Part shown: in pieces, positions 16,260 to 25,181 of the stretch | Position numbering within the stretch: position 1 is the stretch's first letter | Layout: the number at the start of each line of letters is the position of its first letter | From: Motilimonas sp. E26 | GTDB taxonomy: Bacteria; Pseudomonadota; Gammaproteobacteria; Enterobacterales; CBDFNC01 | Reading direction: 5' to 3' | Assembly: GCF_021278025.1 (NCBI RefSeq) | Contig: NZ_JAIBHJ010000010.1 | Location: 1 to 53,420, forward strand | Length of the DNA: 53,420 nt | Notes under the pieces: model-generated | The model's input: only the letters and a program-made list of their open reading frames with translations | Told to the model about the DNA's origin: nothing | The model's database searches: none | Position numbers and translations under genes: made by a program

Positions 16260-17429
16260 TTATTTTCTGCTTAACCATTTCCGTGGATCTTGCGGTTTGC
16301 CTTGATAACGAATTTCAAAGTACAAACCACTGCGTTTTTGTCCGCCACTGCGTCCTGCAAGGGCGATCACTTCATCATTTCTTACGGTTTCACCTACGCT
16401 TTTTAATAAGGCTTGATTATGGCCATAAAGACTCATAAACCCTTTGCCATGATCGATAACCATCACCATGCCGTAGCCCTTTAAATATTCAGAGTAGACG
16501 ACTTGGCCATGAGATAAGGCTTTTATTTCAGCGCCTTCTTTTGCTGCAATAAGCATGCCTTTCCAGCGCAACTGACCACTGCGATGACCACCGAAGCGAT
16601 GTAATACGCGACCTTTTATTGGCCAGCTTAGTTTACCCTTGTAGTTTTGCAGGCCATCAAGCACTGGCTTTTTAATGTTATCTAGCTCTTGTTCGATTTT
16701 TTGTTGCTCGATACTTTCGGCTAGTTGTTTCGATAGATGTTTTTCGGCATCTTCTAATTGTTTGATTTGCTGCTGTTCTGAGGTGATCGTTTTATTTAAG
16801 GCGGCCATCGCATCTTCACGACCCGCTTGTTGTGCCGTCAATCTTTTCTGTTGCTCAGCATGATCCAGCTTGAGTCTGGTCAGTTGCTCAATTTTAGCGG
16901 TTTGTTGCCGTTGGTTTTCATTAAGATCGGCTAAGGTGTTCTGCATTTTTTGCAGGCTCTTAATGCGCGCTTTGTTCAAGTACTGATAATAGCTAATTGC
17001 TCTGTCTATTTTTGTTGGATCTTCTTGATTAAGCAGAACTTTTAAATAATCGTGCTGACCGGTTCGATAAGCGCTGGCAATTTGATTAGCTAATAGCTTT
17101 TGTTGTTTCTGTCTATTTTGTTCTAATTTTTCAGCGGAGATCTTGAGCTTGTCGAGAGTTTTTTGTGCTTCACGGGTGGCTTCAGCATTGATCTGCAATT
17201 TACCGGCAAATTTGGCGATTTCTTTTTCGGCACTCTCTAGCTCTTGTTGCAGTCGTGCGATGGCTTTATTCTGTTTTTGGATATTTTCTTGGTGGGATTT
17301 TATTTGCTGTTTTACATTGTCCAGCTCAGATTGCTCGGCATAGGCTAAGTTAAAAAATGAAAAAAGCAAAACAGCGGCGATAACGCCGGCCATTTTGCTT
17401 ATTTGCTTAAACAATTCATTCCCCTTCAT
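16260..17429 (-). CDS. envC: Murein hydrolase activator EnvC
   Basis: 389 residues. Signal peptide 1-31 (FFNLAYA-E), a long coiled coil (about 33-255, LDNVKQQIKSHQENIQKQ onward), then a LytM/M23 domain (about 270-385: GRVLHRFGGHR, VVYSEYLKGYGMVMVIDHG, YGHN, YFEIRYQGKPQDPRKWL). The zinc ligands of active M23 peptidases are incomplete, as in EnvC proteins that activate the amidases AmiA/B at the septum under FtsEX control. At the start the message reads CCCC-ATGAA-GGGG, so the ATG lies in a small hairpin loop, and AGGGG could instead serve a TTG eight bases later (17413-17415). Nine bases separate it from gpmM. Confidence 0.88.
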   Translation of the reverse strand: MKGNELFKQISKMAGVIAAVLLFSFFNLAYAEQSELDNVKQQIKSHQENIQKQNKAIARLQQELESAEKEIAKFAGKLQINAEATREAQKTLDKLKISAEKLEQNRQKQQKLLANQIASAYRTGQHDYLKVLLNQEDPTKIDRAISYYQYLNKARIKSLQKMQNTLADLNENQRQQTAKIEQLTRLKLDHAEQQKRLTAQQAGREDAMAALNKTITSEQQQIKQLEDAEKHLSKQLAESIEQQKIEQELDNIKKPVLDGLQNYKGKLSWPIKGRVLHRFGGHRSGQLRWKGMLIAAKEGAEIKALSHGQVVYSEYLKGYGMVMVIDHGKGFMSLYGHNQALLKSVGETVRNDEVIALAGRSGGQKRSGLYFEIRYQGKPQDPRKWLSRK

Positions 17430-17438
17430 GGGGAAAGA

Positions 17439-18965
17439 TTATTTCAAAATCATCAGAGGCTTACCAGTCATTTCAGCTGGAATTTCCATGCCCATCAAAT
17501 TTAGCATGGTTGGTGCTAAGTCACTTAGCTTACCATCTTCTAATGCAGTTGCTTCACGGCCTACGTAGATAAGTGGCACAGGCAGATTGGTGTGTGCAGT
17601 GTGCACGCCACCTGTTTCTGGGTCGATCATTTGCTCTGCATTACCGTGGTCTGCGGTGATTAAACATTCGCCGCCGACTTCTTTTAATGCCGCAACAACT
17701 TCACCGATACTGCTGTCTACGGCTTCACAAGCTTTAACTGCTGCCTCGTAAACACCAGTGTGGCCTACCATGTCGCCATTTGGATAGTTACAAATGATGA
17801 CGTCGTATTTATCGCTCTTAATTGCGCCAACTAGTTTTTCAGTAAGTTCAGCAGAGCTCATTTCTGGCTGTAGGTCGTAAGTTGCCACTGCTGGAGAAGA
17901 AATTAATGAACGCTCTTCGCCCTTAAATTCTGCTTCTACGCCGCCGTTGAAGAAAAAGGTAACGTGGGCATATTTTTCAGTTTCAGAAATACGCAGTTGC
18001 GTTTTACCGTGATCAGATAACCATTCACCTAGGGTGTTCGTCAGTGATTCTGATGGATAAGCACAAGCCGTATCAATATCGGCTGCGTATTCAGTGATCA
18101 TCACAAAATCAGCTAGTTTCGGCTCAACTTGACGTTTGAAGCCATCAAAGTCTGCATCGGTAAATGAACGGGTAATTTCACGCGCACGGTCAGCGCGGAA
18201 GTTCATGAAAATAACCGAGTCTCCATCTTCAATAGGAGCTGCTTCACCGATGACAGTTGCTTTCACGAATTCATCGTTTTCTTCACGAGCGTAAGCTGCT
18301 GCTAATGCGTCTGTGGCGCTGTCGTATTGATATTCAGCCTGGCTTTGCGTTAGTAGATTGTAGGCTTGTTCAACACGATCCCAGCGGTTGTCGCGATCCA
18401 TTGCAAAGTAACGACCAATTACAGTCGCAAAACGGCCTTTGCCTAAGGCTTTGAATTTTTCTTCAAATAATTCGATTGAACCTTGAGCACTACGTGGTGG
18501 CGTGTCACGGCCATCAGTGATTGCGTGTAGGTAGATTTTTTCTGCACCACGTTTAGCAGCAAGTTCAACAGCTGCAAGCATGTGATCTTCGTGGCTGTGA
18601 ACGCCGCCTGGAGAAAGTAGGCCCATGATGTGAACCGCTTTACCCGCGTTAGTCGCTTTATCAATTGCGCTCGTTAATACTGGGTTTTCATCAAACGTAC
18701 CGTCAAGGATGTCTTTGGTGATGCGGGTTAAGTTTTGGTAAACCACGCGGCCCGCACCGATATTGGTGTGACCCACTTCAGAGTTACCCATTTGACCATC
18801 AGGTAAGCCCACGTCCATGCCTGAAGCAGAGATTAGGGTATTGGCATATTCTTTACATAGACCGTCAAGTACTGGTGTATTGGCATTTGATACTGCGTTG
18901 TCTGGCATATCTGCACGATATCCCCAACCATCCATAATGATAAGTACTAAGGGCTTCTTAGCCAT
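17439..18965 (-). CDS. gpmM: 2,3-bisphosphoglycerate-independent phosphoglycerate mutase
   Basis: 508 residues, the standard length. This dimanganese enzyme interconverts 3- and 2-phosphoglycerate in glycolysis. Visible motifs: [10 protein letters not shown] at the N-terminus, the phosphoserine site [10 protein letters not shown] (Ser62), [11 protein letters not shown] at about 152, [19 protein letters not shown] and [13 protein letters not shown] for the metals. First gene of the gpmM-envC-yibQ operon. AGAGGTT lies about six bases before ATG. Confidence 0.95.
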   Translation of the reverse strand: MAKKPLVLIIMDGWGYRADMPDNAVSNANTPVLDGLCKEYANTLISASGMDVGLPDGQMGNSEVGHTNIGAGRVVYQNLTRITKDILDGTFDENPVLTSAIDKATNAGKAVHIMGLLSPGGVHSHEDHMLAAVELAAKRGAEKIYLHAITDGRDTPPRSAQGSIELFEEKFKALGKGRFATVIGRYFAMDRDNRWDRVEQAYNLLTQSQAEYQYDSATDALAAAYAREENDEFVKATVIGEAAPIEDGDSVIFMNFRADRAREITRSFTDADFDGFKRQVEPKLADFVMITEYAADIDTACAYPSESLTNTLGEWLSDHGKTQLRISETEKYAHVTFFFNGGVEAEFKGEERSLISSPAVATYDLQPEMSSAELTEKLVGAIKSDKYDVIICNYPNGDMVGHTGVYEAAVKACEAVDSSIGEVVAALKEVGGECLITADHGNAEQMIDPETGGVHTAHTNLPVPLIYVGREATALEDGKLSDLAPTMLNLMGMEIPAEMTGKPLMILK

Positions 18966-19202
18966 ATGTTGAACCTCTTTTGGTTAGATTTGTTAAAACA
19001 AAATTAGCGTAATTTTACTACATTTAGATGCTATGTTGTAGATCTCGCTCAATCCTTTCGTATTATTTCAGACCTTTCTCCTTGTTTTGCTCACTTTTAT
19101 CACTGCACGAGAAAAAGTATCGCATTTCGGTTTTGGCAAGGCTGATCTTCTGGCTCGGCACAGGTATACTCAGCTTTTTTCAAGCTAACGAAGTAATACA
19201 TT

Positions 19203-19631
19203 ATGCAAGAATATATGGATTTTGCGGCCGCTAACCCAATGTTGGTTATTGCGTGGTTTGGTTTAGCGGGGGCGTTAATTTTTACCACAGTAAAGAGCCG
19301 TTTTTCAGCTGTTACCAATGTGACCCATCAGCAAGCAACGTTGATGATGAACAAAGAAGATGCCGTGATTGTTGACGTGCGTAGCTTAGATGAATTCAAA
19401 AAAGGCCACATTGTTGGTGCAAAACATTTAACTGAGTCACAAATTAACGCAGGAACCTTCACCGGTGTTGAAAATCTAAAAGAGAGCCCCATTATAGTGG
19501 TATGTGCCACGGGAATGCGCTCTTCTGGAGCTGCCAATAAACTTGTTAAAGCAGGTTTTACGCAAGTGAGTAACTTGACGGGCGGTATAGCGGAATGGAA
19601 AAACGCCAACCTGCCACTAACAAAGAAATAA
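19203..19631 (+). CDS. yibN: Membrane-anchored rhodanese (YibN-like)
   Basis: 142 residues. An N-terminal membrane span (about 12-30) is followed by one rhodanese domain: VIVDVRSLDEFKKGHI, then the active loop CATGMRS with Cys101. Likely a cytoplasm-facing sulphurtransferase. It lies upstream of secB-gpsA as in enterobacteria, though grxC is missing between them. The gene is divergent from gpmM across about 240 bp. Confidence 0.85.
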   Translation: MQEYMDFAAANPMLVIAWFGLAGALIFTTVKSRFSAVTNVTHQQATLMMNKEDAVIVDVRSLDEFKKGHIVGAKHLTESQINAGTFTGVENLKESPIIVVCATGMRSSGAANKLVKAGFTQVSNLTGGIAEWKNANLPLTKK

Positions 19632-19801
19632 TCGTCGCCTAGTTATTATCAGTAGGTTCAGCTCTTTTGAGCTAAGCTCTGACACTATTTTTGCGGCGTT
19701 GTCATTCATATAAGTGCAAACGGAATGCATTATTTTAAATGACATGGTTTTTTATTCGGGGGAATCCCCCTTTGCAGTTTTTTATTATTAAGGATTTTAA
19801 G

Positions 19802-20284
19802 ATGGCCGAAGAACAACAAAATGCGCAAGAGCAACAACAAATTGATTTCAACATCCAGCGCATCTTTCTAAAAGATATCTCTTTTGAATGCCCTAACTCT
19901 CCAGCAGTATTCCAAAAAGAATGGCAGCCAGAAGTTAAACTTGATTTAGATACTAAAAGCGCAAAACTAGCTGATAATGTTTTTGAAGTAGTACTATCTT
20001 TAACAGTAACAGCAACAATCGCGGGCGAAACGGCTTTCCTATGTGAAGTGCAGCAAGCAGGTATTTTCACTGTTGGTGAAATGCCGGATCCACAGCTTGC
20101 ACATTGTTTAGGTGCATTTTGTCCAAACATTCTTTTCCCGTATGCGCGCGAAGCAGTAACGAGCATGGTTACACGTGGTACTTTCCCACAACTTAACCTT
20201 GCGCCAGTTAACTTTGACGCACTTTTCGCCCAAGCTATGCAACAACGTGCAGCTGAAGCGCAGCCGGAACAACTGGATTCATAA
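19802..20284 (+). CDS. secB: Protein-export chaperone SecB
   Basis: 160 residues from ATG 19802 (AAGGA seven bases upstream). SecB tetramers hold preproteins unfolded and hand them to SecA. The motifs [43 protein letters not shown] and [17 protein letters not shown] are those of SecB. The open frame extends back to 19739, but that part covers a GGGGGAATCCCCC hairpin (19758-19770) and an AT-rich leader, not coding-like sequence. gpsA follows after five bases, so they share a transcript. Confidence 0.95.
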   Translation: MAEEQQNAQEQQQIDFNIQRIFLKDISFECPNSPAVFQKEWQPEVKLDLDTKSAKLADNVFEVVLSLTVTATIAGETAFLCEVQQAGIFTVGEMPDPQLAHCLGAFCPNILFPYAREAVTSMVTRGTFPQLNLAPVNFDALFAQAMQQRAAEAQPEQLDS

Positions 20285-20289
20285 TATTT

Positions 20290-21291
20290 ATGGCTAAATC
20301 TGCAGCCATTTCTGTATTGGGGGCGGGGTCTTATGGCACCGCCCTTGCTATTTCTTTAGCCAGAAATGGACATCAAACTTTGCTGTGGGGGCATGAGCCT
20401 GAGCACATGGCAAAGCTTAAGCAAGAGCGTTGCAATCAAGCGTTTTTACCCGATTGCCCCTTCCCTGAAACCTTAAATATTGAAGCCGATTTGGCAACTT
20501 GTGTGGCTGCGTCGCGTAATATTTTACTTGTGGTACCAAGTCATGCTTTTGGCATTGTATTAAAGCAAATAAAGCCGCTATTAACGCCTGAGCACCGTGT
20601 GGTATGGGCGACTAAAGGCCTTGAGCCAGACACCGGCAGGTTACTTCAAGACGTTGCTATTGATGTATTGGGTCGCGATATTTCCCTTGCTGTGATTTCA
20701 GGGCCAACCTTTGCTAAAGAATTAGCGGCCGGTTTGCCTACGGCAATCTCGTTATCTTCTACTGATCCCGTATTTGTTAACGATTTATCTGATCTGTTAC
20801 ACAGTGAACATTTTCGCGTTTATACCAATGAAGACTTTATTGGTGTGCAATTAGGTGGTGCAGTGAAGAACGTCATTGCTATTGGCGCAGGCTTGGCCGA
20901 TGGCTTGGGTTTTGGTGCCAACGCCAGAACCGCTTTGATTACCCGTGGTTTGGCCGAGCTAACTCGGCTTGGTGCAGCATTAAATGCCGATCCTAAAACC
21001 TTTATGGGCATGGCGGGGTTGGGCGATTTAGTGCTGACATGTACCGATAATCAATCGCGAAATCGACGCTTTGGTTTAGCGTTAGGCCGTGGTTTATCGA
21101 TGGCCGATGCGCAAACTGAAATTGGTCAAGTGGTTGAAGGTTATCGCAACACAAAAGAAGTGTTTATGTTGTCGCAGCGGCTAAATGTAGAGATGCCAAT
21201 AACTGAGCAAATATACCAAGTATTATACCAAGGCAAAGACCCAAAAGCGGCAGCGATTGCTTTATTAGCACGCAGTAAAAAAGATGAATAA
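20290..21291 (+). CDS. gpsA: Glycerol-3-phosphate dehydrogenase [NAD(P)+]
   Basis: 333 residues. Makes sn-glycerol-3-phosphate from dihydroxyacetone phosphate for phospholipids. The Rossmann motif [10 protein letters not shown] is at about 10-19, [13 protein letters not shown] in the middle, the catalytic lysine region [14 protein letters not shown] at about 190, and [13 protein letters not shown] with NRRFG later. Co-transcribed with secB and followed by a strong intrinsic terminator. Confidence 0.95.
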   Translation: MAKSAAISVLGAGSYGTALAISLARNGHQTLLWGHEPEHMAKLKQERCNQAFLPDCPFPETLNIEADLATCVAASRNILLVVPSHAFGIVLKQIKPLLTPEHRVVWATKGLEPDTGRLLQDVAIDVLGRDISLAVISGPTFAKELAAGLPTAISLSSTDPVFVNDLSDLLHSEHFRVYTNEDFIGVQLGGAVKNVIAIGAGLADGLGFGANARTALITRGLAELTRLGAALNADPKTFMGMAGLGDLVLTCTDNQSRNRRFGLALGRGLSMADAQTEIGQVVEGYRNTKEVFMLSQRLNVEMPITEQIYQVLYQGKDPKAAAIALLARSKKDE

Positions 21292-21317
21292 TGTTTTTTA
21301 GCTTTGCCTCTGAGCAT

Positions 21318-21349
21318 AAAAAAACCGCTTATTGTTAAGCGGTTTTTTT
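21318..21349. terminator. Strong bidirectional intrinsic terminator
   Basis: Seven A, then AACCGCTTA, loop TTGT, TAAGCGGTT, then T-run to 21349. It has an A-run on one side and a T-run on the other, placed between convergent gpsA and nfuA, so it should stop both. Confidence 0.92.
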
Positions 21350-21363
21350 AGTCAAAAGTAAGC

Positions 21364-21945
21364 TTACTTATAGTAAGAATGCTCGCCACTTTCATGGTCG
21401 GTAATGTCACGAACACCTTTTAGCTCACCTTCAAAGGTGACTAGCATTTGTTTTTCAATGCCGTCTTTTAAGGTGACGTCAACCATTGAGCAGCCATTAC
21501 AACCACCACCAAACTGGACGATAGCAAAGCCATCTTCGGTGATTTCGATTAGTTTTACATTACCGCCATGACTTGCTAGGCCTGGATTCACTTCCGATTG
21601 AATAAAATATTCAATTCGCTCGATCAACGGTGCATCATCTGCAACACGTTTCATTTTCGCGTTAGGTGCTTTTAGTGTTAACTGAGTGCCAGTTTCTTCC
21701 GTTACTAAATCGATGGTAGCGTCTTCTAAAAACGGTGCACTGACTTCATCAACTAAAGCATCAAAACCCTCAAAAGGTAAGAACACATCGGTGCGTTCAA
21801 CCGCTTCAGGTGGGCAATAAGAAACACCACATTCAGCGTTAGGCGTGCCAGGGTTAACTACAAATACGCGAATATTGGTGCCTTCTGGCTGCGAGCTTAG
21901 CAGCTTTACAAAGTGTTGCTGCGCGTCACTGGAAATACTAATCAT
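21364..21945 (-). CDS. nfuA: Fe-S biogenesis protein NfuA
   Basis: 193 residues from ATG 21945 ([12 protein letters not shown]), chosen for the GAGGA site five bases upstream and the match to E. coli NfuA; a TTG at 21957 lies inside the site. An N-terminal degenerate A-type carrier domain ([19 protein letters not shown]) is joined to a C-terminal Nfu domain with the cluster-binding [10 protein letters not shown] pair. It delivers 4Fe-4S clusters under stress. It is next to comF and bioH, the usual gammaproteobacterial context. Confidence 0.93.
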   Translation of the reverse strand: MISISSDAQQHFVKLLSSQPEGTNIRVFVVNPGTPNAECGVSYCPPEAVERTDVFLPFEGFDALVDEVSAPFLEDATIDLVTEETGTQLTLKAPNAKMKRVADDAPLIERIEYFIQSEVNPGLASHGGNVKLIEITEDGFAIVQFGGGCNGCSMVDVTLKDGIEKQMLVTFEGELKGVRDITDHESGEHSYYK

Positions 21946-21955
21946 CACTATCCTC

Positions 21956-21980
21956 AAAAAACCTGACTAAATCACTCAGG
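21956..21980 (-). terminator. Possible terminator after comF, overlapping the nfuA leader
   Basis: On the minus strand CCTGA, a nine-base loop, TCAGG and then TTTTTT. The T-run runs straight into the nfuA ribosome-binding site GAGGA. It could end comF transcripts or attenuate read-through into nfuA. The stem is only five pairs. Confidence 0.4.
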
Positions 21981-22037
21981 CATTATAGCGTCAATAACAG
22001 GGTATTTAGTATCAAAAAAAGCACATTTGTGACGATT

Positions 22038-22808
22038 TTATGGCCTTGTGGTGGGCGTCCGGCAAATACACCAGATTTCAATTTGACTAACACCGGCCTT
22101 TTGTAGCTCTTTACACAAGCTATCTACAGTGGCGCCAGTGGTGACGATATCATCGATAATGGCAACATGGTTCAGTTGTGCTGGTAGTGCAGTTACTTTG
22201 AAAGCTTGTTGCATATTCCGCTTGCGTTGTTTGACATTGAGTTGTGTTTGGCTGGTGGTATTTTTAACTCTTTTTACCCAGTTTGATTGGCATGGGAGGT
22301 TTAACGTTTTAGCGCAATGCTCGGCAATCAATTGAGCTTGATTAAAACCACGTTGTCGCTCTTTGCGGGGATGAAGGGGGATTGGCAGCAAGGCTTGGGG
22401 TAAAGTTATATTAGCGGAGCTTGCTGTATATGCGCTGATTTTTTCAGCCATTAATTGGCCAAGAATATAGCTGTAGATGCTCTGTTTTTGGTATTTGAGG
22501 TGATAGATCAACTGATTGAGTGGGGGCTGAAATAAGCCACATGCATGTAATGACGAAAATTTGGGTGGTTTGCGGATACACTGGCCACACATGGATTCAG
22601 TGCTAGTGAGAGGTAGACCACAGCGTAAGCAATGTGGGTAAGTTTGTTTTAGGTCTTGATAGCAGGTGTGACAAACAAGGCCTGTTGTAATGCCTTGTTG
22701 GCAAAGTAAGCAGCTTAATGGCAATAGACGCTGGGCGTATTGGCTAAGCTTCTTTCTTGCAAGTGTTAATGCATGGGGTAACATGGAGGCTTTTTGAAGA
22801 CTGAGCAT
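22038..22808 (-). CDS. comF: ComF/GntX-family double zinc ribbon and phosphoribosyltransferase protein
   Basis: About 256 residues from the ATG chosen here. A cysteine-rich N-part (CLLC-CHTC, CLRCG, CGQC) forms the zinc ribbons; the C-part is a type I PRTase fold with the PRPP loop VAIIDDIVTTGATVDSL. It also has PIPLHPRKERQRGFNQAQLIA. The family takes part in DNA uptake and, in some bacteria, gluconate use. The start is uncertain: ATGs occur at 22817, 22808 and 22784 and none has a clear ribosome-binding site. The first shares the CATG at 22815-22818 with the divergent bioH start. Confidence 0.85.
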   Translation of the reverse strand: MLSLQKASMLPHALTLARKKLSQYAQRLLPLSCLLCQQGITTGLVCHTCYQDLKQTYPHCLRCGLPLTSTESMCGQCIRKPPKFSSLHACGLFQPPLNQLIYHLKYQKQSIYSYILGQLMAEKISAYTASSANITLPQALLPIPLHPRKERQRGFNQAQLIAEHCAKTLNLPCQSNWVKRVKNTTSQTQLNVKQRKRNMQQAFKVTALPAQLNHVAIIDDIVTTGATVDSLCKELQKAGVSQIEIWCICRTPTTRP

Positions 22809-22815
22809 AGGCACC

Positions 22816-23583
22816 ATGACAAAAAAACTGAATATAACCAGTGTAGGACAAGGACGTGACCTTGTGTTGTTACACGGTTGGGGGTTAAACAGCGCGGCGT
22901 GGCAGGGCGTGCTACCACTACTTGAAAGCTATTTTACGGTGCACTTAATTGACTTACCGGGCTTTGGTGACAGTGAGCCTTTTGCGCTTCATACATTGCA
23001 GAATATGGCGCAAGCGGTGCTAGATAAAGCGCCAACTGAAGCTGTTTGGGTGGGATGGTCTTTAGGTGGCTTAGTTGCTACACAAGCTGCGTTGATGGCT
23101 CCTGACAGAATAAGGCGTTTAGTAACAGTGGCCTCAAATCCTAAATTTTCACAAGACCAAGATTGGCCGGGTATTCAACCTAAGGTACTGCAGCAATTTA
23201 TTGACTCATTATCGGGCGATTTCAAAACCACTATTGAACGTTTTTTGGCCATTCAAGCGATGGGCAGTGAATCGGCAAGGCAGGATATAAAAGCGTTGAA
23301 AAGTTGGTTGGCAGAAAAACCGTTACCCGATCCTAAGGCATTAGCAGATGGCCTGGCAATTTTGCAGCAAGATGATTTACGAAGCCAACTAAAGACACTA
23401 GAGATGCCTTTTTTGGCGATGTTCGGTAAATTAGATCGCTTAGTTCCGATTGATGTTGCACAGCAAGTGACATTATTAGCGCCGGACTGCGAAATCTATG
23501 TCTTTGAAAAAGCATCACATGCGCCGTTCGTGACCGACAAAGAACAGTTTTCCGCTCAGCTTATTCACTTTTGTTTGGTATAA
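22816..23583 (+). CDS. bioH: Pimeloyl-ACP methyl ester esterase
   Basis: 255 residues. Alpha/beta hydrolase that removes the methyl group from pimeloyl-ACP methyl ester, ending the BioC-BioH route to biotin. LLHGWGLNSAAW is the oxyanion-hole region, GWSLGGLVA holds Ser82 (same number as in E. coli), GKLDRLVP holds the Asp, and KASHAPFV holds the His near residue 234. Divergent from comF with touching starts; the ribosome-binding site is poor (AGGCACC). Confidence 0.9.
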   Translation: MTKKLNITSVGQGRDLVLLHGWGLNSAAWQGVLPLLESYFTVHLIDLPGFGDSEPFALHTLQNMAQAVLDKAPTEAVWVGWSLGGLVATQAALMAPDRIRRLVTVASNPKFSQDQDWPGIQPKVLQQFIDSLSGDFKTTIERFLAIQAMGSESARQDIKALKSWLAEKPLPDPKALADGLAILQQDDLRSQLKTLEMPFLAMFGKLDRLVPIDVAQQVTLLAPDCEIYVFEKASHAPFVTDKEQFSAQLIHFCLV

Positions 23584-23600
23584 ATAAGCAATTACTGCTG

Positions 23601-23626
23601 TAAAAATGAACAATTTTGAGCGATAA
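23601..23626 (+). promoter_or_regulatory. Possible flagellar sigma-28 (FliA) promoter
   Basis: TAAA (23601-23604), 14 bases, AGCGATAA (23619-23626). The FliA consensus is TAAA, about 15 bases, GCCGATAA. Six of eight -10 bases agree and the gap is one base short. It lies 30 bases before the start of a flagellar-rod-like gene, which is what makes it credible. Confidence 0.4.
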
Positions 23627-23656
23627 TTAGCTTAGTTACTGGGCGAGAATTTAGCC

Positions 23657-23959
23657 ATGAACATACAGTCTGCATTTAACATTGGCGTTGAAGGTTTTCA
23701 ACGAGCACAGCAACAGGTGACAGAGAGTGCGTCAAACATTGCTCGTCAAGCTGTCGACAGTGCCAATGTCAGCGCTAGCCCCGAAGTTGTTCAAGATGGG
23801 CAAACAAGCGCAACCTTGTTACCTGCTGATCGTACCCAGCAATCGGTAGTAACAGAGCTGGTTAATTTGACTGTGGCTGAGCATCAAGCCAAGGCATCTG
23901 CCAAAACGATTTCAGCCGCGGATGAAATGATAGGCAGTATTATTGATATAAAAGTGTAA
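23657..23959 (+). CDS. Short protein resembling only the ends of flagellar rod/hook proteins
   Basis: 100 residues. The N-terminus (SAFNIGVEGFQRAQQQVTES, then ASNIARQ) recalls the Flg_bb_rod motif in which FlgB/C/F/G begin with ANNIAN-type helices. The C-terminus (VTELVNLTVAEHQAKASAKT, then ISAADEMIGSIIDIKV) closely follows the rod/hook C-terminal helix pattern EMVNMxxAxxxYxANxKxIxxxDEML. The central domain of true rod proteins is absent. No signal peptide. Function unknown; it might plug into or mimic the D0 coiled-coil layer of rod or hook. The next gene on the same strand is a putative protease. Confidence 0.6.
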   Translation: MNIQSAFNIGVEGFQRAQQQVTESASNIARQAVDSANVSASPEVVQDGQTSATLLPADRTQQSVVTELVNLTVAEHQAKASAKTISAADEMIGSIIDIKV

Positions 23960-24055
23960 TAAAGTATTTTGCAAGCAGGGGTTTAATTCGGGGCTGTTGG
24001 GTTAAACAAATTAGGCGAGATAGTATCAAGGAGTAATGAACATGAGGCAACGATC

Positions 24056-24979
24056 ATGAATATGAATGTTCAGCTCCCTCCTATGGTGCCCTTGTCGTTG
24101 CAACCGCAGCAGAATGTTACGCGTAATGAAAACCGCTATCGCGAGCTTGTTCCGCAATTAACTAAAACAGAGCCATACAAAGCCGAGACAGAAGTTGGCT
24201 CGGAAAAAGACAAATCTAAAGTTAGCCAGCAGCAAGCTGGTGGTACCCATTCAACTGAAGCGCAAAATTCTGATATTCGTACTGTTCAAGGTAAAGAGCA
24301 GGGTGAGGGACAAGGCTCAGAGCAGCAGCCTAATCAGCAGCAGGCTTCTGATCAGCAAGATAATAACGGCGAAGGCAATCAGGCAGCTGGCCAACTTACA
24401 CCACAAGAGCAAAAGATAGTTGACTCTCTTGAGAGCCGTCATAATGAAGTTGTCATTCATGAACGTGCGCATGCCAGTGTTGGTGGCCAGCATGCTGGCC
24501 AACCTAGTTACGGTTATGAAAATGGTCCCGATGGCAAACGTTATGCGGTATCTGGTGAAGTACCAATCAGTGTGTCGCCAATCGCAGGTGATCCTCAAGC
24601 CACAATACAAAAAATGCGTCAGGTGCGTGCGGCAGCGCTAGCACCACAGAGTCCTTCTGTTGCCGACAGAAGAATTGCAGCTGAAGCGACTCGTCAGCTT
24701 AATGCTGCTTATTCAGAATTAGCGGCTAGTCAAAAAGTTAAAAGTACAAGTGCGGATAGCGGCGAAGGTGATAACGAGACTCAAGCTTCTCGTGGTGGCT
24801 TAAGTGCTGCAGATACTCAAACGTTAAAAAGTGAAGATATTCATTCATTTAATCCAAGTAAAAAATATGGCCCTATTGCTCGCTCTGAGCAAGCCATGCA
24901 AACCGATAGGGCAATAGAGCAACGCTATTTTGGCTCTGTTGTGCCAAATGAGCGCCCAGCACTGCGTGCTTCCATTTAG
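24056..24979 (+). CDS. Putative metalloprotease, SprA-related family
   Basis: 307 residues. A long polar, Gln/Glu-rich N-part (about 1-115, low complexity) precedes the conserved block: LTPQEQKIVDSLESRHNEV, then HERAH at 135-139, an HExxH zinc site, then GGQHAGQPSYGYENGPDGK, SGEVPISVSP and ATIQKMRQVRAAALAP. This is the SprA-related / CJM1_0395-type family, whose members are common in flagellated bacteria but of unproven activity. No signal peptide. AGGAG at 24029-24033 is best spaced for a five-codon ORF (24042-24059, MRQRS) whose TGA overlaps this ATG, so coupled translation is possible. Confidence 0.75.
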   Translation: MNMNVQLPPMVPLSLQPQQNVTRNENRYRELVPQLTKTEPYKAETEVGSEKDKSKVSQQQAGGTHSTEAQNSDIRTVQGKEQGEGQGSEQQPNQQQASDQQDNNGEGNQAAGQLTPQEQKIVDSLESRHNEVVIHERAHASVGGQHAGQPSYGYENGPDGKRYAVSGEVPISVSPIAGDPQATIQKMRQVRAAALAPQSPSVADRRIAAEATRQLNAAYSELAASQKVKSTSADSGEGDNETQASRGGLSAADTQTLKSEDIHSFNPSKKYGPIARSEQAMQTDRAIEQRYFGSVVPNERPALRASI

Positions 24980-25044
24980 CGTCTACTTCCTCGCGCCACT
25001 AACACTCCATACATGATCGCTCAATGACCGAGGATCCTATTCAA

Positions 25045-25165
25045 GTAGGAGCTGAGCTTGCTCAGCGAACATTACAAATGCCCTGAGCAAGCTCTGGTCC
25101 AACAAAAAACACGAAGCAACAAGTTCAACATACAAGGAGCGAAGTGATTCTGCGATCAATGATTC
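25045..25165. repeat. REP palindrome and degenerate copies
   Basis: A full plus-oriented REP at 25045-25069 (GTAGGAGCTGAGCTTGCTC and on, then GCGAA). A decayed inverted copy follows (CCTGAGCAAGCTCTGGTCC, about 25081-25099). A further decayed plus copy, GGAGCGAAGTGATTCTGCGA, ends near 25156. The group lies between the putative protease gene and the end of tex. Confidence 0.8.
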
Positions 25166-25181
25166 TACAAATCAGCTATCG

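Noticed and set aside
19758-19770. GGGGG-AAT-CCCCC before secB as a terminator of yibN
   Set aside because: Three-base loop, and the T-run starts only several bases later; too weak to call, although a minor leader hairpin is possible.
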